DNA from: Parundibacterium terreum
GTDB lineage: Bacteria; Pseudomonadota; Gammaproteobacteria; Burkholderiales; Burkholderiaceae_D
Direction: 5' to 3'
Length of the DNA: 64,000 nt
Assembly (NCBI RefSeq): GCF_014636315.1
Contig: NZ_BMED01000002.1
Location: 496,001-560,000 of the forward strand
Part shown: piece by piece, positions 1-9,065 of the stretch
How the letters are laid out: each line of letters begins with the position of its first letter
Numbering within the stretch: position 1 is the stretch's first letter
Program-made: the position numbers and the translations under genes
Notes under the pieces: generated by a model
Database searches by the model: none
Told to the model about the DNA's origin: nothing
The model's input: the letters and a program-made list of their open reading frames with translations, nothing else

Positions 1-1
1 C

Positions 2-97
2 AAAAACGGCAACTATGATCTGGCCATCAATAGCGTTGGCGCCGGGCAAGGTGCGACAGTCAAAGGCCTGGCACTGGGAATGCGCCACTCGTTTTAG
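2..97 (+). CDS. C-terminal end of an outer-membrane porin (partial)
   Basis: An open frame enters from the left edge and stops at TAG 95-97, giving 31 residues that end in LALGMRHSF. A terminal aromatic residue (here HSF) after alternating hydrophobic residues is the beta-barrel sorting signal of Gram-negative porins, and Burkholderiales porins commonly end in GLRHSF or GLRHRF. The product would be a trimeric general-diffusion porin in the outer membrane. Only the last strand is visible, so the family assignment rests on this signature alone. Confidence 0.55.
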   Translation, partial: KNGNYDLAINSVGAGQGATVKGLALGMRHSF

Positions 98-176
98 ATC
101 CAGAAAAACCTGCTGCTTGCAGCGAGCGCAACCTGCCCCGGCGGGTGCAAAAAATTTACTTTAAGGAAAGGCCGGA

Positions 177-827
177 TTAAAGAATGATGATGCCGCGCTG
201 CAAGGCAATCGTCACCGCGTGCGTGCGGTCATTCGCTTCCAGCTTGGCCATGATGCTCTTCATGTGGGCCTTGACCGTGTCTTCGGATATTTCCAGCAGC
301 GCACATATCCTTTTGTTAGATTGCCCCACTGCAGCAAGTTTCAGCACTTCTATCTCGCGCGGAGACAAGGTATTTTCAACAGGAAACTGTGCCAGTTCCA
401 TCGCTACGTCCATGGGGATGCGACGCTGCCCGCCATGCACCATGCGTATGGAATCGAATAAATCCCTACGCAGTGTGCTCTTGAGCAAGAAACCTGCGGC
501 ACCGGCACGTATCGCGCTACGTATGCGCACATCGCCGCTATAGGTTGTCAGCATCATGATGCGGGCCGACGGAAAATTATTGCGAATGGCAATCAGCGCA
601 TCGACTCCACCCATTTCCGGCATCGCGATATCCATCAGCGTCACATCTGGGCGGGTGGCATGGAATTTTTCAATCGCCTCCAGACCATTCACCGCTTCAG
701 CGACCAGGCGCATATCAGGCTGGCTGCCGATGGCTTCGCTGAGACCCGCGCGCAATAGCTGATGATCATCCACCGTCATGATGGTGATGGGCGTAGCAGA
801 AGTCGGTACCGACATGGATTGATTCAT
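177..827 (-). CDS. NarL/LuxR-family response regulator
   Basis: A two-domain DNA-binding response regulator. The receiver has the acidic pair in TVDDHQLLRAGL, the phospho-acceptor Asp in LMDIAMPEMGG (about residue 66 from this start) and the conserved Lys in FLLKS. The C-terminal LuxR-type HTH reads LSPREIEVLKLAAVGQ through TVKAHMKSIMAKL. All phosphotransfer residues are present, unlike the other regulator at 1957-2703. The histidine-kinase-like gene at 914-1690 lies directly upstream on the same strand and the two are probably co-transcribed. The start is chosen at MNQSMSV (827); an in-frame ATG at 851 is also possible and neither has a strong Shine-Dalgarno sequence. The target genes are unknown. 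Confidence 0.85.
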   Translation of the reverse strand: MNQSMSVPTSATPITIMTVDDHQLLRAGLSEAIGSQPDMRLVAEAVNGLEAIEKFHATRPDVTLMDIAMPEMGGVDALIAIRNNFPSARIMMLTTYSGDVRIRSAIRAGAAGFLLKSTLRRDLFDSIRMVHGGQRRIPMDVAMELAQFPVENTLSPREIEVLKLAAVGQSNKRICALLEISEDTVKAHMKSIMAKLEANDRTHAVTIALQRGIIIL

Positions 828-913
828 CTTGTAACTCTGGCCCGCAGGCATTTAAACGTGAGGTGTAGAAAACAGTTATTCAGCGAATGGCCGCAGCGAG
901 CTGCACGAAACCA

Positions 914-1690
914 TCAATGCAGCCAATGCAAAAAGAGAGGCATTCCCAAGCCTGAATATACCAGTCCAGACGATATGTTAAAGGATATTTCTGTTCCCTT
1001 GTCCAGGCCCGAACAAATGGTCAGGTGACCGCCCAGTTTTTGTGCACGCTCTTCCATGGCTTCCAGCCCCCATGGCCTGTGCTCCTCGGCCTCCTCTTGC
1101 TGGAAACCAATACCGTCATCCTGTATCGAGATTTCAAAATTCGCATGCCCAAAAACAATGGTCACGCTGATTCGCCTGGCCTTGCTATGTCTGAATGCAT
1201 TTGACATGGCTGCAATGGCAATGCTGTAGATTTCATCTCCAGCCAATGTGAGCAAGCTTCGTACCCGCCCCTCCACAATCAGTTCAAATGCAATCCCGTA
1301 GTCCGCACTGAACTGGCTTCCACGCGCATCCAGGACGGCAATCAGGTTGTCTCCAATACCCATGGGGCTACGCGTGTCCACTACCGTTTCACGGGATACC
1401 ACCACAAGCTGCTCTGCATCATCCAGCACTTTTTCTATCGCCACTCGCGTGGGAACACCGGCGGGAAGAGTATTGACTGCAAGCTGGCAGCGCAAGGTAA
1501 TGCCTTGCAAGCCCTGCAGCAGGACATCATAGGAATTCCTGGCGACACGCTCATGGTCCCTGTGCAGTACAGTGAGCCTCTCCCGCTCTTTCAGGATCAG
1601 CCTGTTGTATCTCCGGCGGTAGCTTATGCAAACGCATACGCACACAAATATCGACAAGCAGCAGATCAACCATACAGAGCCGAGCGTCAT
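914..1690 (-). CDS. Histidine-kinase-like protein lacking the phospho-acceptor His
   Basis: A membrane-anchored protein of the NarX/LiaS-type (HisKA_3) kinase family. One TM segment (VWLICCLSIFVCVCVCI) is followed by a dimerisation helix and an ATPase domain with an N box (NAFRHSKARRISV), a G1-type DDGIGF and GLEAMEERAQKLGGHL. In the family the helix reads ARELHDTLLQGFQG, but here it reads VARNSYDVLLQGLQG, so Tyr (about residue 54) stands where the phospho-accepting His belongs. The ATP-binding half looks intact. The start at 1690 is preceded by AAGGGAAG; a TTG start at 1744 would extend the frame. It is upstream of, and probably co-transcribed with, the regulator at 177-827. It may be a pseudokinase or may act as a phosphatase or dimer partner. 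Confidence 0.8.
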   Translation of the reverse strand: MTLGSVWLICCLSIFVCVCVCISYRRRYNRLILKERERLTVLHRDHERVARNSYDVLLQGLQGITLRCQLAVNTLPAGVPTRVAIEKVLDDAEQLVVVSRETVVDTRSPMGIGDNLIAVLDARGSQFSADYGIAFELIVEGRVRSLLTLAGDEIYSIAIAAMSNAFRHSKARRISVTIVFGHANFEISIQDDGIGFQQEEAEEHRPWGLEAMEERAQKLGGHLTICSGLDKGTEISFNISSGLVYSGLGMPLFLHWLH

Positions 1691-1830
1691 AGGGTCGTGC
1701 TTCCCTTGTGGTTTCCGATTTCCATCTGGTTTGCAGCAATGCAAGCAAAAGCCAATGGCTTGAATCTATATCAGATTCTTCCAGGATGCCATGGATGAAA
1801 GCCCCATCACCACGAATAGACTAGCTCGCC

Positions 1831-1848
1831 ATTACCCTAAAGAGGTAG
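1831..1848. promoter_or_regulatory. Operator-like dyad upstream of the kinase gene
   Basis: ATTACCCTAAAGAGGTAG, an imperfect inverted repeat (TACC...GGTA), lies about 140 bp upstream of the kinase start at 1690. Nearly the same sequence (one base longer) occurs on the minus strand at 2916-2934 upstream of the second regulator gene. The recurrence at two adjacent transcription units suggests a shared regulator, possibly one of the two LuxR-type proteins. This is inference from sequence repetition only. Confidence 0.45.
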
Positions 1849-1956
1849 AAGGCATTACCCCTCCCCGGCGGGTTGCAATCCGGTGAGCCGGCGCAAGCAA
1901 AACTGAGAAAATACACTGCAGACATAAAACCAGTGCAGAAACTGCATCAGCATCTG

Positions 1957-2703
1957 TTATCTATATCGCAGATCCGGCTGCTGCCGGCTATGCACCAGGG
2001 ATAAGGATAGTACGGGTGTCGAAGCGGCCACCCCACGCGCCGCTGCATGGGCAGTCTTGCAGTTACCAGTCAACAGGCCGCGCTGTTGGGCAATCAGCGC
2101 TGCATGCGTCCTGCTCGTCGAATGCAATTTTCCAAGTATGGACTTGGTATGTGTTTTGACCGTGCCAAGTGCAATATTCAGTCTGGCCGCGATGGTCTTG
2201 TTTGGACAGCCCGATGCCATCAGTTGCAATACCTGTATTTCGCGGCTGGTGAGCGGAGTGTGGGTGAGGCTGTCGGCAATGCGCTCGGCCACGTCCCGCC
2301 CCAGATAACGGCTGCCACGGCTGATGCTTTGCACCGCATTGACGATCTCGCACAGCGCGCAGTTGCCTATCACGTATCCGCGCGCACCGGCATCCAGGGC
2401 TGCCCTGATTTCCGCTTCCGTGTTGCGCCAGGTGACAATCAGAACGTTTAAAGGCACAGGCTTTCGTGTGGATAAAGAATCAGGATTCGCCATCAGCAAC
2501 TCCATCGCGGAGTCATAGTCTGCAACGATGACTGCAGCGTCACAACCAGGCGTCCTGCTTAAATTGACGCTCAGACATGCATCGCTATCATCCATCAGGC
2601 TGACCAGAAACTCCGGCCTCTGGCTCAGCGTTGAAAGCAGCCCCACCGCGACCAAGGGATCCTGGTATTGAATAATCACATTGGTTTTATCAATAATATG
2701 CAT
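1957..2703 (-). CDS. LuxR-family regulator with degenerate receiver domain
   Basis: The C-terminal HTH is clear (LTSREIQVLQLMASGCPNKTIAARL through TVKTHTKSILGKL). The N-terminal domain has the receiver fold pattern, but its key residues are eroded: the acidic pair is QD (IIQYQDPLVAVGL), the Lys of the LLKS motif is Gly (GYVIGN), and an Asp survives in VIVADYDS. It probably works without normal phosphorylation. The start at 2703 (MHIIDKTN) has TAAGGA upstream. The frame stays open to another ATG at 2901 that also has AAGGA, which would add 66 residues with a hydrophobic N-terminus. A tail of about 30 residues follows the HTH. The short form is preferred because relatives begin at the receiver. 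Confidence 0.75.
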   Translation of the reverse strand: MHIIDKTNVIIQYQDPLVAVGLLSTLSQRPEFLVSLMDDSDACLSVNLSRTPGCDAAVIVADYDSAMELLMANPDSLSTRKPVPLNVLIVTWRNTEAEIRAALDAGARGYVIGNCALCEIVNAVQSISRGSRYLGRDVAERIADSLTHTPLTSREIQVLQLMASGCPNKTIAARLNIALGTVKTHTKSILGKLHSTSRTHAALIAQQRGLLTGNCKTAHAAARGVAASTPVLSLSLVHSRQQPDLRYR

Positions 2704-2915
2704 GATGGTTTCCTTAGACATGAGATGCAATATGGCGAATTTCCCCGACATGAGCGACGACATATTTTGTTCTGAAATCGCGATGCCGAGCTTCTTTATC
2801 CCCAGTTCACAAATGCTCTTTGGAAATACATTTTGGATTCGTTTTACCCTGGCGAGTAAGCAAAGGATAAGAACAATGGCCACCGATGGCAATTGCGACA
2901 TGGTGTTCCTTAGCG

Positions 2916-2934
2916 CTACCTCTTTAGAGGTAAT
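2916..2934 (-). promoter_or_regulatory. Second copy of the operator-like dyad
   Basis: CTACCTCTTTAGAGGTAAT contains the perfect inverted repeat TACCTCT-TT-AGAGGTA. Read on the minus strand it matches the element at 1831-1848 apart from one inserted base. It lies just upstream of the 2901 ATG and about 210 bp upstream of the 2703 start. A separate inverted repeat, ACGGG-CAAGTTA-CCCGT, lies at about 2955-2971. It is probably the control region of the 1957-2703 gene. Confidence 0.5.
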
Positions 2935-3026
2935 CGCATCTTATCTATGGAATTACGGGTAACTTGCCCGTCATAATTGCGCAAAAGCAGGAAGCTGACC
3001 GAGAAGTCTAGCGTCTAAGGGCATGT

Positions 3027-3404
3027 TCAGCGGCCCTCATCTCCATGATGGGAAAGTACCACGAGCCGCCGCCCGAATATTCTCGCATCCAGCGAGTAGG
3101 CGCCCGGACCGATCAGCGCGAGGGAAATCGCATTTGCCAGGCACAAGGCGGCAACAAGGAAATTGCCTCCGTCAGCCATGAAGGCAATTTCTCCTATTCC
3201 ATACAAACCAGAAGCAAGCGGCGTCAACAGCCCCAGGCAAAGAAGAAGCACTGCAACTGCAACCAGCAACAATAGCCAGACGGGATTTTCCATGCATCCG
3301 TCGCTACACATCCCTGACGCCAGCACAGCTGCCGCCGAAATGCGCAGGATGAGCAAGCCGAGGCCTGGGCCGCCCAGCGGAAACATGGTGAAGAGCCTTT
3401 GCAT
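3027..3404 (-). CDS. DoxX-like small membrane protein
   Basis: About 126 residues with four hydrophobic stretches (GLGLLILRISAAAVLAS, WLLLLVAVAVLLLCLGLL, a Gly-rich segment around ASGLYGIGEIAFMA, and FLVAALCLANAISLALIG). It ends GPGAYSLDARIFGRR, a C-terminal pattern typical of DoxX-family inner-membrane proteins. DoxX proteins are linked to redox processes, but no specific role can be read here. The start at 3404 has the weak SD ACAAGG; an in-frame ATG at 3446 is an alternative. It stands alone on the minus strand between a regulator and a hydrolase. Confidence 0.6.
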   Translation of the reverse strand: MQRLFTMFPLGGPGLGLLILRISAAAVLASGMCSDGCMENPVWLLLLVAVAVLLLCLGLLTPLASGLYGIGEIAFMADGGNFLVAALCLANAISLALIGPGAYSLDARIFGRRLVVLSHHGDEGR

Positions 3405-3586
3405 GTCAGCCTTGTCCAAAATGCAGAAAAGCGGGCTTCCGGCCATAAAGAGTTCAAGTCTGACTCGCCGGAATACCCGCTTAAAAAAGGAAACATACCT
3501 GCCTGCTGGTTGCGCGGGTTTGTATTCGCAATGCACACCACCTGCGGCTACACAAACCCGGTATCAGACACCAGTAAATTTCTTCG

Positions 3587-4579
3587 CTAGCCCTTGATAA
3601 AGGCCAGCAGATCGGCATTCACCTGATCCTTATGGGTATCGGTCAGGCCGTGCGGCGCGCCCTTGTAGACCAGGAACTTGGCGTTCTTGACCAGCTTGGC
3701 TGAGGCATTGCCGCCCACGTCGAAAGGCACGACCTGGTCGTCATCACCGTGGATGATCAGCGTCGGGATATCGAATTTCTTCAGGTCTGGGCGGAAATCG
3801 GTTTCGGAGAAGGCCTTGATGGAGTCATAGGTATTCTTGTGGCCGCCCATCATGCCCTGCATCCACCAGGAGTTGATCAGCCCTTGCGAAACCTTGGCGC
3901 CGGGGCGGTTGAAGCCGTAGAAGGGGCCGGAAGGAAGATCGAGGTAGAACTGCGAGCGGTTGGCGAGTTGCGCAGCACGAATGTCGTCAAATACTTTCAT
4001 CGGCACACCACCGGGATTATCAGCGGTCTTCACCATCATCGGTGGTACGGCCGAGATCAGACCAGCCTTGGCCACCCGCTTGGTGCCGTGGCGGCCGATG
4101 TAGCGCGCCACTTCGCCGCCGCCGGTAGAAAAACCGAACAACACGGCATTTTTCAGATCCAGCAGATCCATCAATTGCGCCAGATCGTCGGCATAGTGAT
4201 CCATGTCGTTGCCGCTCCATGGCTGGCTGGAACGGCCATGGCCGCGCCTGTCATGGGCGATGCAGCGATAGCCCTTGTCGGCCAGGAAAAGCATTTGCGA
4301 TTCCCAGCTATCGGAGTTCAGCGGCCAGCCGTGGCAAAAGACGATAGGCTGCCCTGCACCCCAGTCTTTATAATAAATTTCTACGCCATCGCGGGTTTTG
4401 AACGTGCTCATATGATTAGCTCCTTTTGGATGAGGGTGTGATGGTGTTGCGTCTGCTTTTTTCTCTTCTGCAGCCAGAACCGCCAGAGGCATGCTCGCTG
4501 CTACCGCAGCGGCGGCGCTGCCGATCAGGACCTTGCGCCTTTGCTGATCGACTTCGGTATCCTGGAATTTATCTTCCAT
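3587..4579 (-). CDS. Exported alpha/beta hydrolase (chloroperoxidase/arylesterase type)
   Basis: The N-terminus [19 protein letters not shown] followed by LAVLAAE has the Arg-Arg and hydrophobic core of a Tat signal, so export to the periplasm is likely. The mature part is a complete alpha/beta-hydrolase with oxyanion-side [10 protein letters not shown], nucleophile elbow GFSTGGGEV (Ser), acid in HGDDDQVVP and catalytic His in KGAPHGL. The family includes cofactor-free haloperoxidases and arylesterases; the substrate cannot be inferred. The start at 4579 is supported by GGAG seven bases upstream. It is a single gene with no obvious operon partner. Confidence 0.85.
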   Translation of the reverse strand: MEDKFQDTEVDQQRRKVLIGSAAAAVAASMPLAVLAAEEKKADATPSHPHPKGANHMSTFKTRDGVEIYYKDWGAGQPIVFCHGWPLNSDSWESQMLFLADKGYRCIAHDRRGHGRSSQPWSGNDMDHYADDLAQLMDLLDLKNAVLFGFSTGGGEVARYIGRHGTKRVAKAGLISAVPPMMVKTADNPGGVPMKVFDDIRAAQLANRSQFYLDLPSGPFYGFNRPGAKVSQGLINSWWMQGMMGGHKNTYDSIKAFSETDFRPDLKKFDIPTLIIHGDDDQVVPFDVGGNASAKLVKNAKFLVYKGAPHGLTDTHKDQVNADLLAFIKG

Positions 4580-4865
4580 GGTGTTTCTCCAACTGTTGAG
4601 GGTAGATGAAAGCTGTACTGGTGGCGCCGTTGTCGACGGCGTCCAAACGCGGATAGGAATATCGGTACATAACGAAACAATAACTGTGCATCCCAATATC
4701 TAAATCACCACATGCGATTAGCACTTTCTCCCCCCTTTGGGAGATTGCGGAACTGAAGTTCGTGTCAGCAAGGTGAGCAGGTACGGTACAAAGGGTATCA
4801 CCAAGCAAGAGTTATAACAAAATCCAAACCGGCCGACGCACAGAACAATGCAAAGCAAACCGAAA

Positions 4866-4892
4866 ACAAAAAGGCCCTGATTTCTCAGGGCC
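4866..4892 (-). terminator. Rho-independent terminator after the ABC ATPase gene
   Basis: GGCCCTGA-TTTC-TCAGGGCC forms an 8-bp stem, and on the minus strand it is followed by TTTTTG. It lies about 55 bp past the stop of the minus-strand gene at 4948-5580. Confidence 0.7.
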
Positions 4893-4947
4893 GAGCTTAT
4901 CAAAAACAAATGCGACGCATCTCTGCTCCATCTCTCTGCCTCATCCA

Positions 4948-5580
4948 TCAATCACCAAGATCGATGACAGAAGAAAGCGGCACGCCTATCGGCGTCTGAT
5001 ACAGCGCAAGTATCCATGCCTGCGCAGTATTGCCTGCGACCTGGTTGAGCATTTTTTCCACAAAGCCGATAGAAGCCTTGTCCAGCCCCGCGAACGGATC
5101 GTCCAGCAAGCTGAGGGCAGCGTTTGCAGCAAAAACAGCGGCCAGCCAGACCTTGCGCTTGCTGCCGGTGGACAACATGTACAACTGCTTGTTCAGGTGA
5201 GACGTCAGCGACAATCCTTCGGTGAGGTCTGGCAACAGCTTCTCGTCAAATTGGGGATACGCCGCGCGCACGGAAGCAAAATACTCGATGGCCGTCATCT
5301 GATCGAACGCGTCTGTGCGCGGGTCTATCCAGAAAATTTGCCGCCTATACGCATCGGGCTGCTCGTCTAGGCGCACTCCCTGCATTTGAAGCTGCCCCGC
5401 CTGCGCCGGCAGGACGCCCGCCAATAGCTGCAGCAAACTGCTTTTACCAGTGCCGTCGCCACCACGAACCAGCGTGATGCCCGATGGAATATCGGCCGAC
5501 CAGTTACTAAACAATGCCCGCCCGGGATAATGAAAAGTGAGATTGCTTGCTTGCAGTATAAAGCTGTGAGTAGATTTCAT
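4948..5580 (-). CDS. ABC transporter ATP-binding protein
   Basis: A single nucleotide-binding domain of about 210 residues with Walker A GGDGTGKSS, signature-like LSTGSKRKV (LSxGxxRK) and Walker B LSLLDDPFAGLD. The compact size and absence of extra domains resemble CcmA-like or ABC-2-type export ATPases. No permease gene is adjacent, so the partner and substrate are unknown. The start is set at MKSTHS (5580), which gives the usual spacing to the first strand. An upstream ATG at 5643 lies inside a 19-bp sequence shared with the end of the MITE at 36 kb, which makes it a less likely native start. Confidence 0.8.
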   Translation of the reverse strand: MKSTHSFILQASNLTFHYPGRALFSNWSADIPSGITLVRGGDGTGKSSLLQLLAGVLPAQAGQLQMQGVRLDEQPDAYRRQIFWIDPRTDAFDQMTAIEYFASVRAAYPQFDEKLLPDLTEGLSLTSHLNKQLYMLSTGSKRKVWLAAVFAANAALSLLDDPFAGLDKASIGFVEKMLNQVAGNTAQAWILALYQTPIGVPLSSVIDLGD

Positions 5581-5631
5581 AAGAAGGGCAGGTGCAACAC
5601 CGATACTTGATCGAGGTTGCGGTTGTTTTAA

Positions 5632-5650
5632 TTTAGAACTCATTTCATCA
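5632..5650. repeat. Solitary copy of the MITE terminal sequence
   Basis: TTTAGAACTCATTTCATCA is identical over 19 bases to the left end of the MITE-like element (36027-36045), then diverges. No opposite end was found in the next few hundred bases. A 19-base identity is unlikely by chance in a window of this size, so this is probably a decayed element end. The rest of the 5651-5943 gap shows no gene that I can support. Confidence 0.5.
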
Positions 5651-5943
5651 TATCATTTGTTTTACTCATCCCGGACGCGCGCACCGAACCACCAAATTGC
5701 CGCCAAGGCCAGAAGACGCCGCTACAAATTCATGCGATAAAAATTGGCCGGCGAAGCTATCGATACTATGAATATTGATGAACCGAGGAGAAGCTGCGAA
5801 AGCCGGGTAGCATCAAGTTGAAAACTTAGTGGGCACGTTGGCTGAATGGCACAGGAAGGAAAAATAAAATTACCGGCTACGCGCTGTGATGACAGGTGTT
5901 CCGGCACTGCTGCGCGGGCACTGCAATAAAAAGAGGCCGGAAA

Positions 5944-5977
5944 GCAAAAAAGGCTCTGATTTCTCAGAGCCTTTTTT
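5944..5977 (-). terminator. Terminator after tRNA-Glu
   Basis: GGCTCTGA-TTTC-TCAGAGCC has runs of A and T on both sides and so could work in both directions. On the minus strand it lies directly past the 3' end of tRNA-Glu and is followed by TTTTTT. Confidence 0.8.
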
Positions 5978-5981
5978 ATCT

Positions 5982-6057
5982 TGGCGTCCCCAAGGGGATT
6001 CGAACCCCTGTACTCACCGTGAAAGGGTGATGTCCTAGGCCTCTAGACGATGGGGAC
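5982..6057 (-). tRNA. tRNA-Glu (anticodon TTC)
   Basis: The minus strand begins GTCCCCATCGTCTAGAGG, has the anticodon loop CCTTTCACG (TTC), the T-arm GGGGTTCGAATCCCC and an encoded CCA. The acceptor stem GTCCCCA pairs with TGGGGAC. At 76 nt it is a complete cloverleaf. tRNA-Ala lies upstream on the same strand and gltX, which charges tRNA-Glu, lies just beyond. Confidence 0.97.
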
Positions 6058-6205
6058 AGTAACCTGTCCGTACTGCTGACCTATGCTTTTTTGCTACGCT
6101 TTATTTCTCGTCGCATTCAAGCAAGACAAAGATTATATATTCCTTTTCTTAGCTTGGCAACAGATTTTTTAAACTTCATTTTAATCTGCTGCTTATGCGG
6201 TCTGC

Positions 6206-6281
<76 letters not shown>

Positions 6282-6337
6282 GGTGCAGAAGCGAGATTAT
6301 AGCAAACTTATTTCTGCGATGTAAATAGCTTTAGTGC

Positions 6338-7732
6338 TCAAGATGAATATTTTTTCAAACGCGACAAAACGACCTCGCGCCCGAACAATTCAACAACCGC
6401 ATCGATCGATGGCGTCTGCAACTGGCCTGTCAACAACAGGCGCAAAGGCATCGCCAGTTGCGGCATCTTCAGCGTGAATTTTGCCAGCGTCTCTTTCATC
6501 ATTGCAGACAATGCCGCCTTGTTCCATTCAACACTGGCGATCTGTTCCGTGTAATGCGCCAGCGCCGGAGCGACTGCGTCGGTGATGTGCTGCTTCAGCA
6601 GATCGACGTCTGCCGCAGGCTGCCTGTAAAACAGCATCGCCGCTTGCGCCAATTCCACCGTGGTATTGGTGCGCTCTTTCATCAACGCGATCACTGCAGG
6701 CAAGGCTGGTGCATTCTCAAATACCGCGCCATCCTTCAGCATATTGTCGCGCACCAGCTCAGCCAGCCTGTTGTTGTCGGCAGCCTTGATATAGTGATTA
6801 TTGACCCAGTCCAGCTTCTCGGGATTGAACTGTGCCGGCGAGATGGACAGGTGGCTCAGGTCAAACCAACTGCACATCTGTTCCATCGTAAACACTTCAT
6901 CATCGCCGTGGCTCCAGCCCAGGCGTGCCAGGTAGTTCAGCATCGCTTCCGGCAAATAGCCTTTGACCAGATAATCCATCACGCTGACGTCATTGCGGCG
7001 TTTGGATAATTTCTGCCCGTCTGTACCCAGGATCATAGGCACATGGCCATACAGCGGCAGGCTGGCGCCCAGCGCATTCAGAATATTGATCTGACGCGGT
7101 GTGTTGTTGACGTGATCGTCGCCGCGTATCACGTGGGTAATTTGCATGTCCCAGTCGTCCACGGCTACGCAGAAGTTATAAGTAGGAGTGCCGTCCGGAC
7201 GCGCGATCACCAGATCATCCAGTTCGCGGTTGCCGATAGTGATATTGCCCTTGACCACATCGTTCCAGCTCACTTCGCCATCCAGCGGATTTTTGAAGCG
7301 TATCACCGGCTTGCGGTCAGCAGGAATAGCCGGCAAGGTCTTGCCAGCATCAGGGCGCCAGGTACCGTCGTAACGCGGCTTTTCGCCGGCAGCACGCTGG
7401 CGCTCGCGCATTGCTTCCACTTCTTCCGGGGAAGAATAGCAATGGTAGGCCGTGCCTTTTTCCAGCATTTGTCCCAGCACTTCACGATAGCGGTCCATGC
7501 GCTGCATCTGATAGAACGGGCCTTCGTCATGCTGCAAACCCAGCCAGTTCATGCCGTCCAGGATGGCTTGCACAGCCTCCGGCGTGGAACGCTCCAGATC
7601 GGTATCTTCTATGCGCAACACAAAAGTGCCGCCGGTATTGCGGGCAAATGCCCAGCAAAACAAGGCAGTACGGGCGCCGCCTACGTGGAGATAACCTGTG
7701 GGGCTGGGAGCAAAACGGGTGCGAACGGTCAT
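6338..7732 (-). CDS. gltX: Glutamyl-tRNA synthetase
   Basis: A class I synthetase that charges tRNA-Glu with glutamate in the cytoplasm. The start [19 protein letters not shown] carries the HIGH-type motif (HVGG), and [11 protein letters not shown] is the KMSKS loop. The C-terminal anticodon-binding helical region runs to the end. The 464-residue length is normal. The start at 7732 removes a 25-residue upstream extension that is not part of the family. It is immediately upstream of tRNA-Ala and tRNA-Glu on the same strand. Confidence 0.97.
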   Translation of the reverse strand: MTVRTRFAPSPTGYLHVGGARTALFCWAFARNTGGTFVLRIEDTDLERSTPEAVQAILDGMNWLGLQHDEGPFYQMQRMDRYREVLGQMLEKGTAYHCYSSPEEVEAMRERQRAAGEKPRYDGTWRPDAGKTLPAIPADRKPVIRFKNPLDGEVSWNDVVKGNITIGNRELDDLVIARPDGTPTYNFCVAVDDWDMQITHVIRGDDHVNNTPRQINILNALGASLPLYGHVPMILGTDGQKLSKRRNDVSVMDYLVKGYLPEAMLNYLARLGWSHGDDEVFTMEQMCSWFDLSHLSISPAQFNPEKLDWVNNHYIKAADNNRLAELVRDNMLKDGAVFENAPALPAVIALMKERTNTTVELAQAAMLFYRQPAADVDLLKQHITDAVAPALAHYTEQIASVEWNKAALSAMMKETLAKFTLKMPQLAMPLRLLLTGQLQTPSIDAVVELFGREVVLSRLKKYSS

Positions 7733-7821
7733 GGTATGGCTAGTCACAATGCTAACACTGCAACGCGATGAAGTTAAAACCAGCATTATAGAGTACATAG
7801 GGTGCATAACAGCACCCGCAC

Positions 7822-8793
7822 ATGCGTAGCGGCCCTCAGACTATGAAGGTATCATGCTGGCATTGCACCAACATCCAAATACCATCTGTGAATTCCAGGC
7901 AGCAAACCCTCAACTCCCCCCTGCCCGTACGCGACGGCATTGCCCCCAGCTATCTATGGCTGCCGGAAGGTAACTGGCCTGGCTTGCTGAGCTTTTTGCT
8001 GGAGCGCTATCCGGACGTCAGCGAGGCTACCTGGCTTGCGCGTATGCAAAAAGGCGAAGTCAGGAACCAGCATGGCGAGGTACTGCAGGCGAACAGTGCC
8101 TTCCGTCGCGGCATCTGTATATATTATTACCGCGAACTGGAAGACGAGACGCCGATACCCTTTGAGGAACATATCCTGTATCAGGATGATCATCTACTGG
8201 TCGTCGATAAGCCGCATTTTTTGCCGGTGATACCCACCGGCCGTTTTTTGCGCGAAACCCTGCTGGTACGCCTGAAACAAAAAACCGGCCTGCACAGCCT
8301 GACTCCTATACACAGGCTGGATAGGGAAACCGCCGGCGTGATGCTGCTGTCGCATAATAAAGAGAGCCGCGGCGCCTACCAGGTCATGTTCCAGCAGCGC
8401 AGCATAAGTAAGACGTATGAAGCGCTGGCCCCGTACAGACCGGATCTGCAACTGCCGTACACACACCGCAGCCGCATGGTGGACGGGGATCATTTTTTTG
8501 TGATGCAGGAGGTAGCAGGTGAACCCAACTCGGAAACCCGCATTGATATACTGGAACATCGCGGTGAAAATTGTTTGTATCAATTACAACCAGTGACAGG
8601 CAGAAAGCATCAGTTGCGCGTACACATGGCCAGCCTGGGCATACCGATTATTAACGATATGTTTTATCCTGAAACCCTGGCCTGCAAGGGGGATGATTTC
8701 TCTGCTCCTCTGAAACTGCTGGCGAGGTCAATTGCATTTGAAGACCCGATTACCGGGAAGATGCGCGAATTTCATAGCGAGAGAAATATCTAA
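7822..8793 (+). CDS. RluA-family pseudouridine synthase
   Basis: Converts uridine to pseudouridine in rRNA or tRNA. The catalytic motif [14 protein letters not shown] carries the nucleophilic Asp, followed by [18 protein letters not shown] and the C-terminal motif [24 protein letters not shown]. The N-terminal part (from [11 protein letters not shown]) resembles an S4-like lead. It is divergent from gltX with about 90 bp between them. The exact start is uncertain (7822 or 7843), with no clear SD. The target site in RNA cannot be told from sequence. Confidence 0.85.
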   Translation: MRSGPQTMKVSCWHCTNIQIPSVNSRQQTLNSPLPVRDGIAPSYLWLPEGNWPGLLSFLLERYPDVSEATWLARMQKGEVRNQHGEVLQANSAFRRGICIYYYRELEDETPIPFEEHILYQDDHLLVVDKPHFLPVIPTGRFLRETLLVRLKQKTGLHSLTPIHRLDRETAGVMLLSHNKESRGAYQVMFQQRSISKTYEALAPYRPDLQLPYTHRSRMVDGDHFFVMQEVAGEPNSETRIDILEHRGENCLYQLQPVTGRKHQLRVHMASLGIPIINDMFYPETLACKGDDFSAPLKLLARSIAFEDPITGKMREFHSERNI

Positions 8794-8807
8794 TCCACCA
8801 AAAAACC

Positions 8808-8836
8808 TTGACAGTTTTGGGCCTGCGCAATATAAT
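8808..8836 (+). promoter_or_regulatory. Consensus sigma-70 promoter of tRNA-Pro
   Basis: TTGACA (8808-8813), a 17-base spacer, and TATAAT (8831-8836): a perfect consensus promoter. The tRNA-Pro sequence begins 10 bases after the -10 box. Confidence 0.9.
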
Positions 8837-8845
8837 TCTTTTCCT

Positions 8846-8922
8846 CGGAGTGTGGCGCAGTCCGGTAGCGCACCTGGTTTGGGACCAGGGGGTCCAAGGT
8901 TCGAATCCTTGTACTCCGACCA
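8846..8922 (+). tRNA. tRNA-Pro (anticodon TGG), copy 1
   Basis: Begins CGGAGTGTGGCGCAGTCCGG and has the anticodon stem-loop CTGGTTTGGGACCAG (TGG), the T-arm AAGGTTCGAATCCTT and an encoded CCA. It is 77 nt and its sequence is identical to the copy at 9066-9142. It is served by the consensus promoter just upstream. Confidence 0.97.
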
Positions 8923-8930
8923 AATTTAAA

Positions 8931-8955
8931 GGATCGTCTTAGACGATCCTTTTTC
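8931..8955 (+). terminator. Terminator after tRNA-Pro copy 1
   Basis: GGATCGTC-TTA-GACGATCC followed by TTTTTCC. The same stem with a one-base loop change follows the second tRNA-Pro. Confidence 0.85.
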
Positions 8956-9065
8956 CTTTAAGTAGGAACTCAGCAAGATGACGCGCAATAGCGAAAGCTG
9001 TTGGCGAAAGCAGTACAGTATAAAAATCAGCACTTACTTTTTAAAAGTAAATGCAAAGCAAGTTT

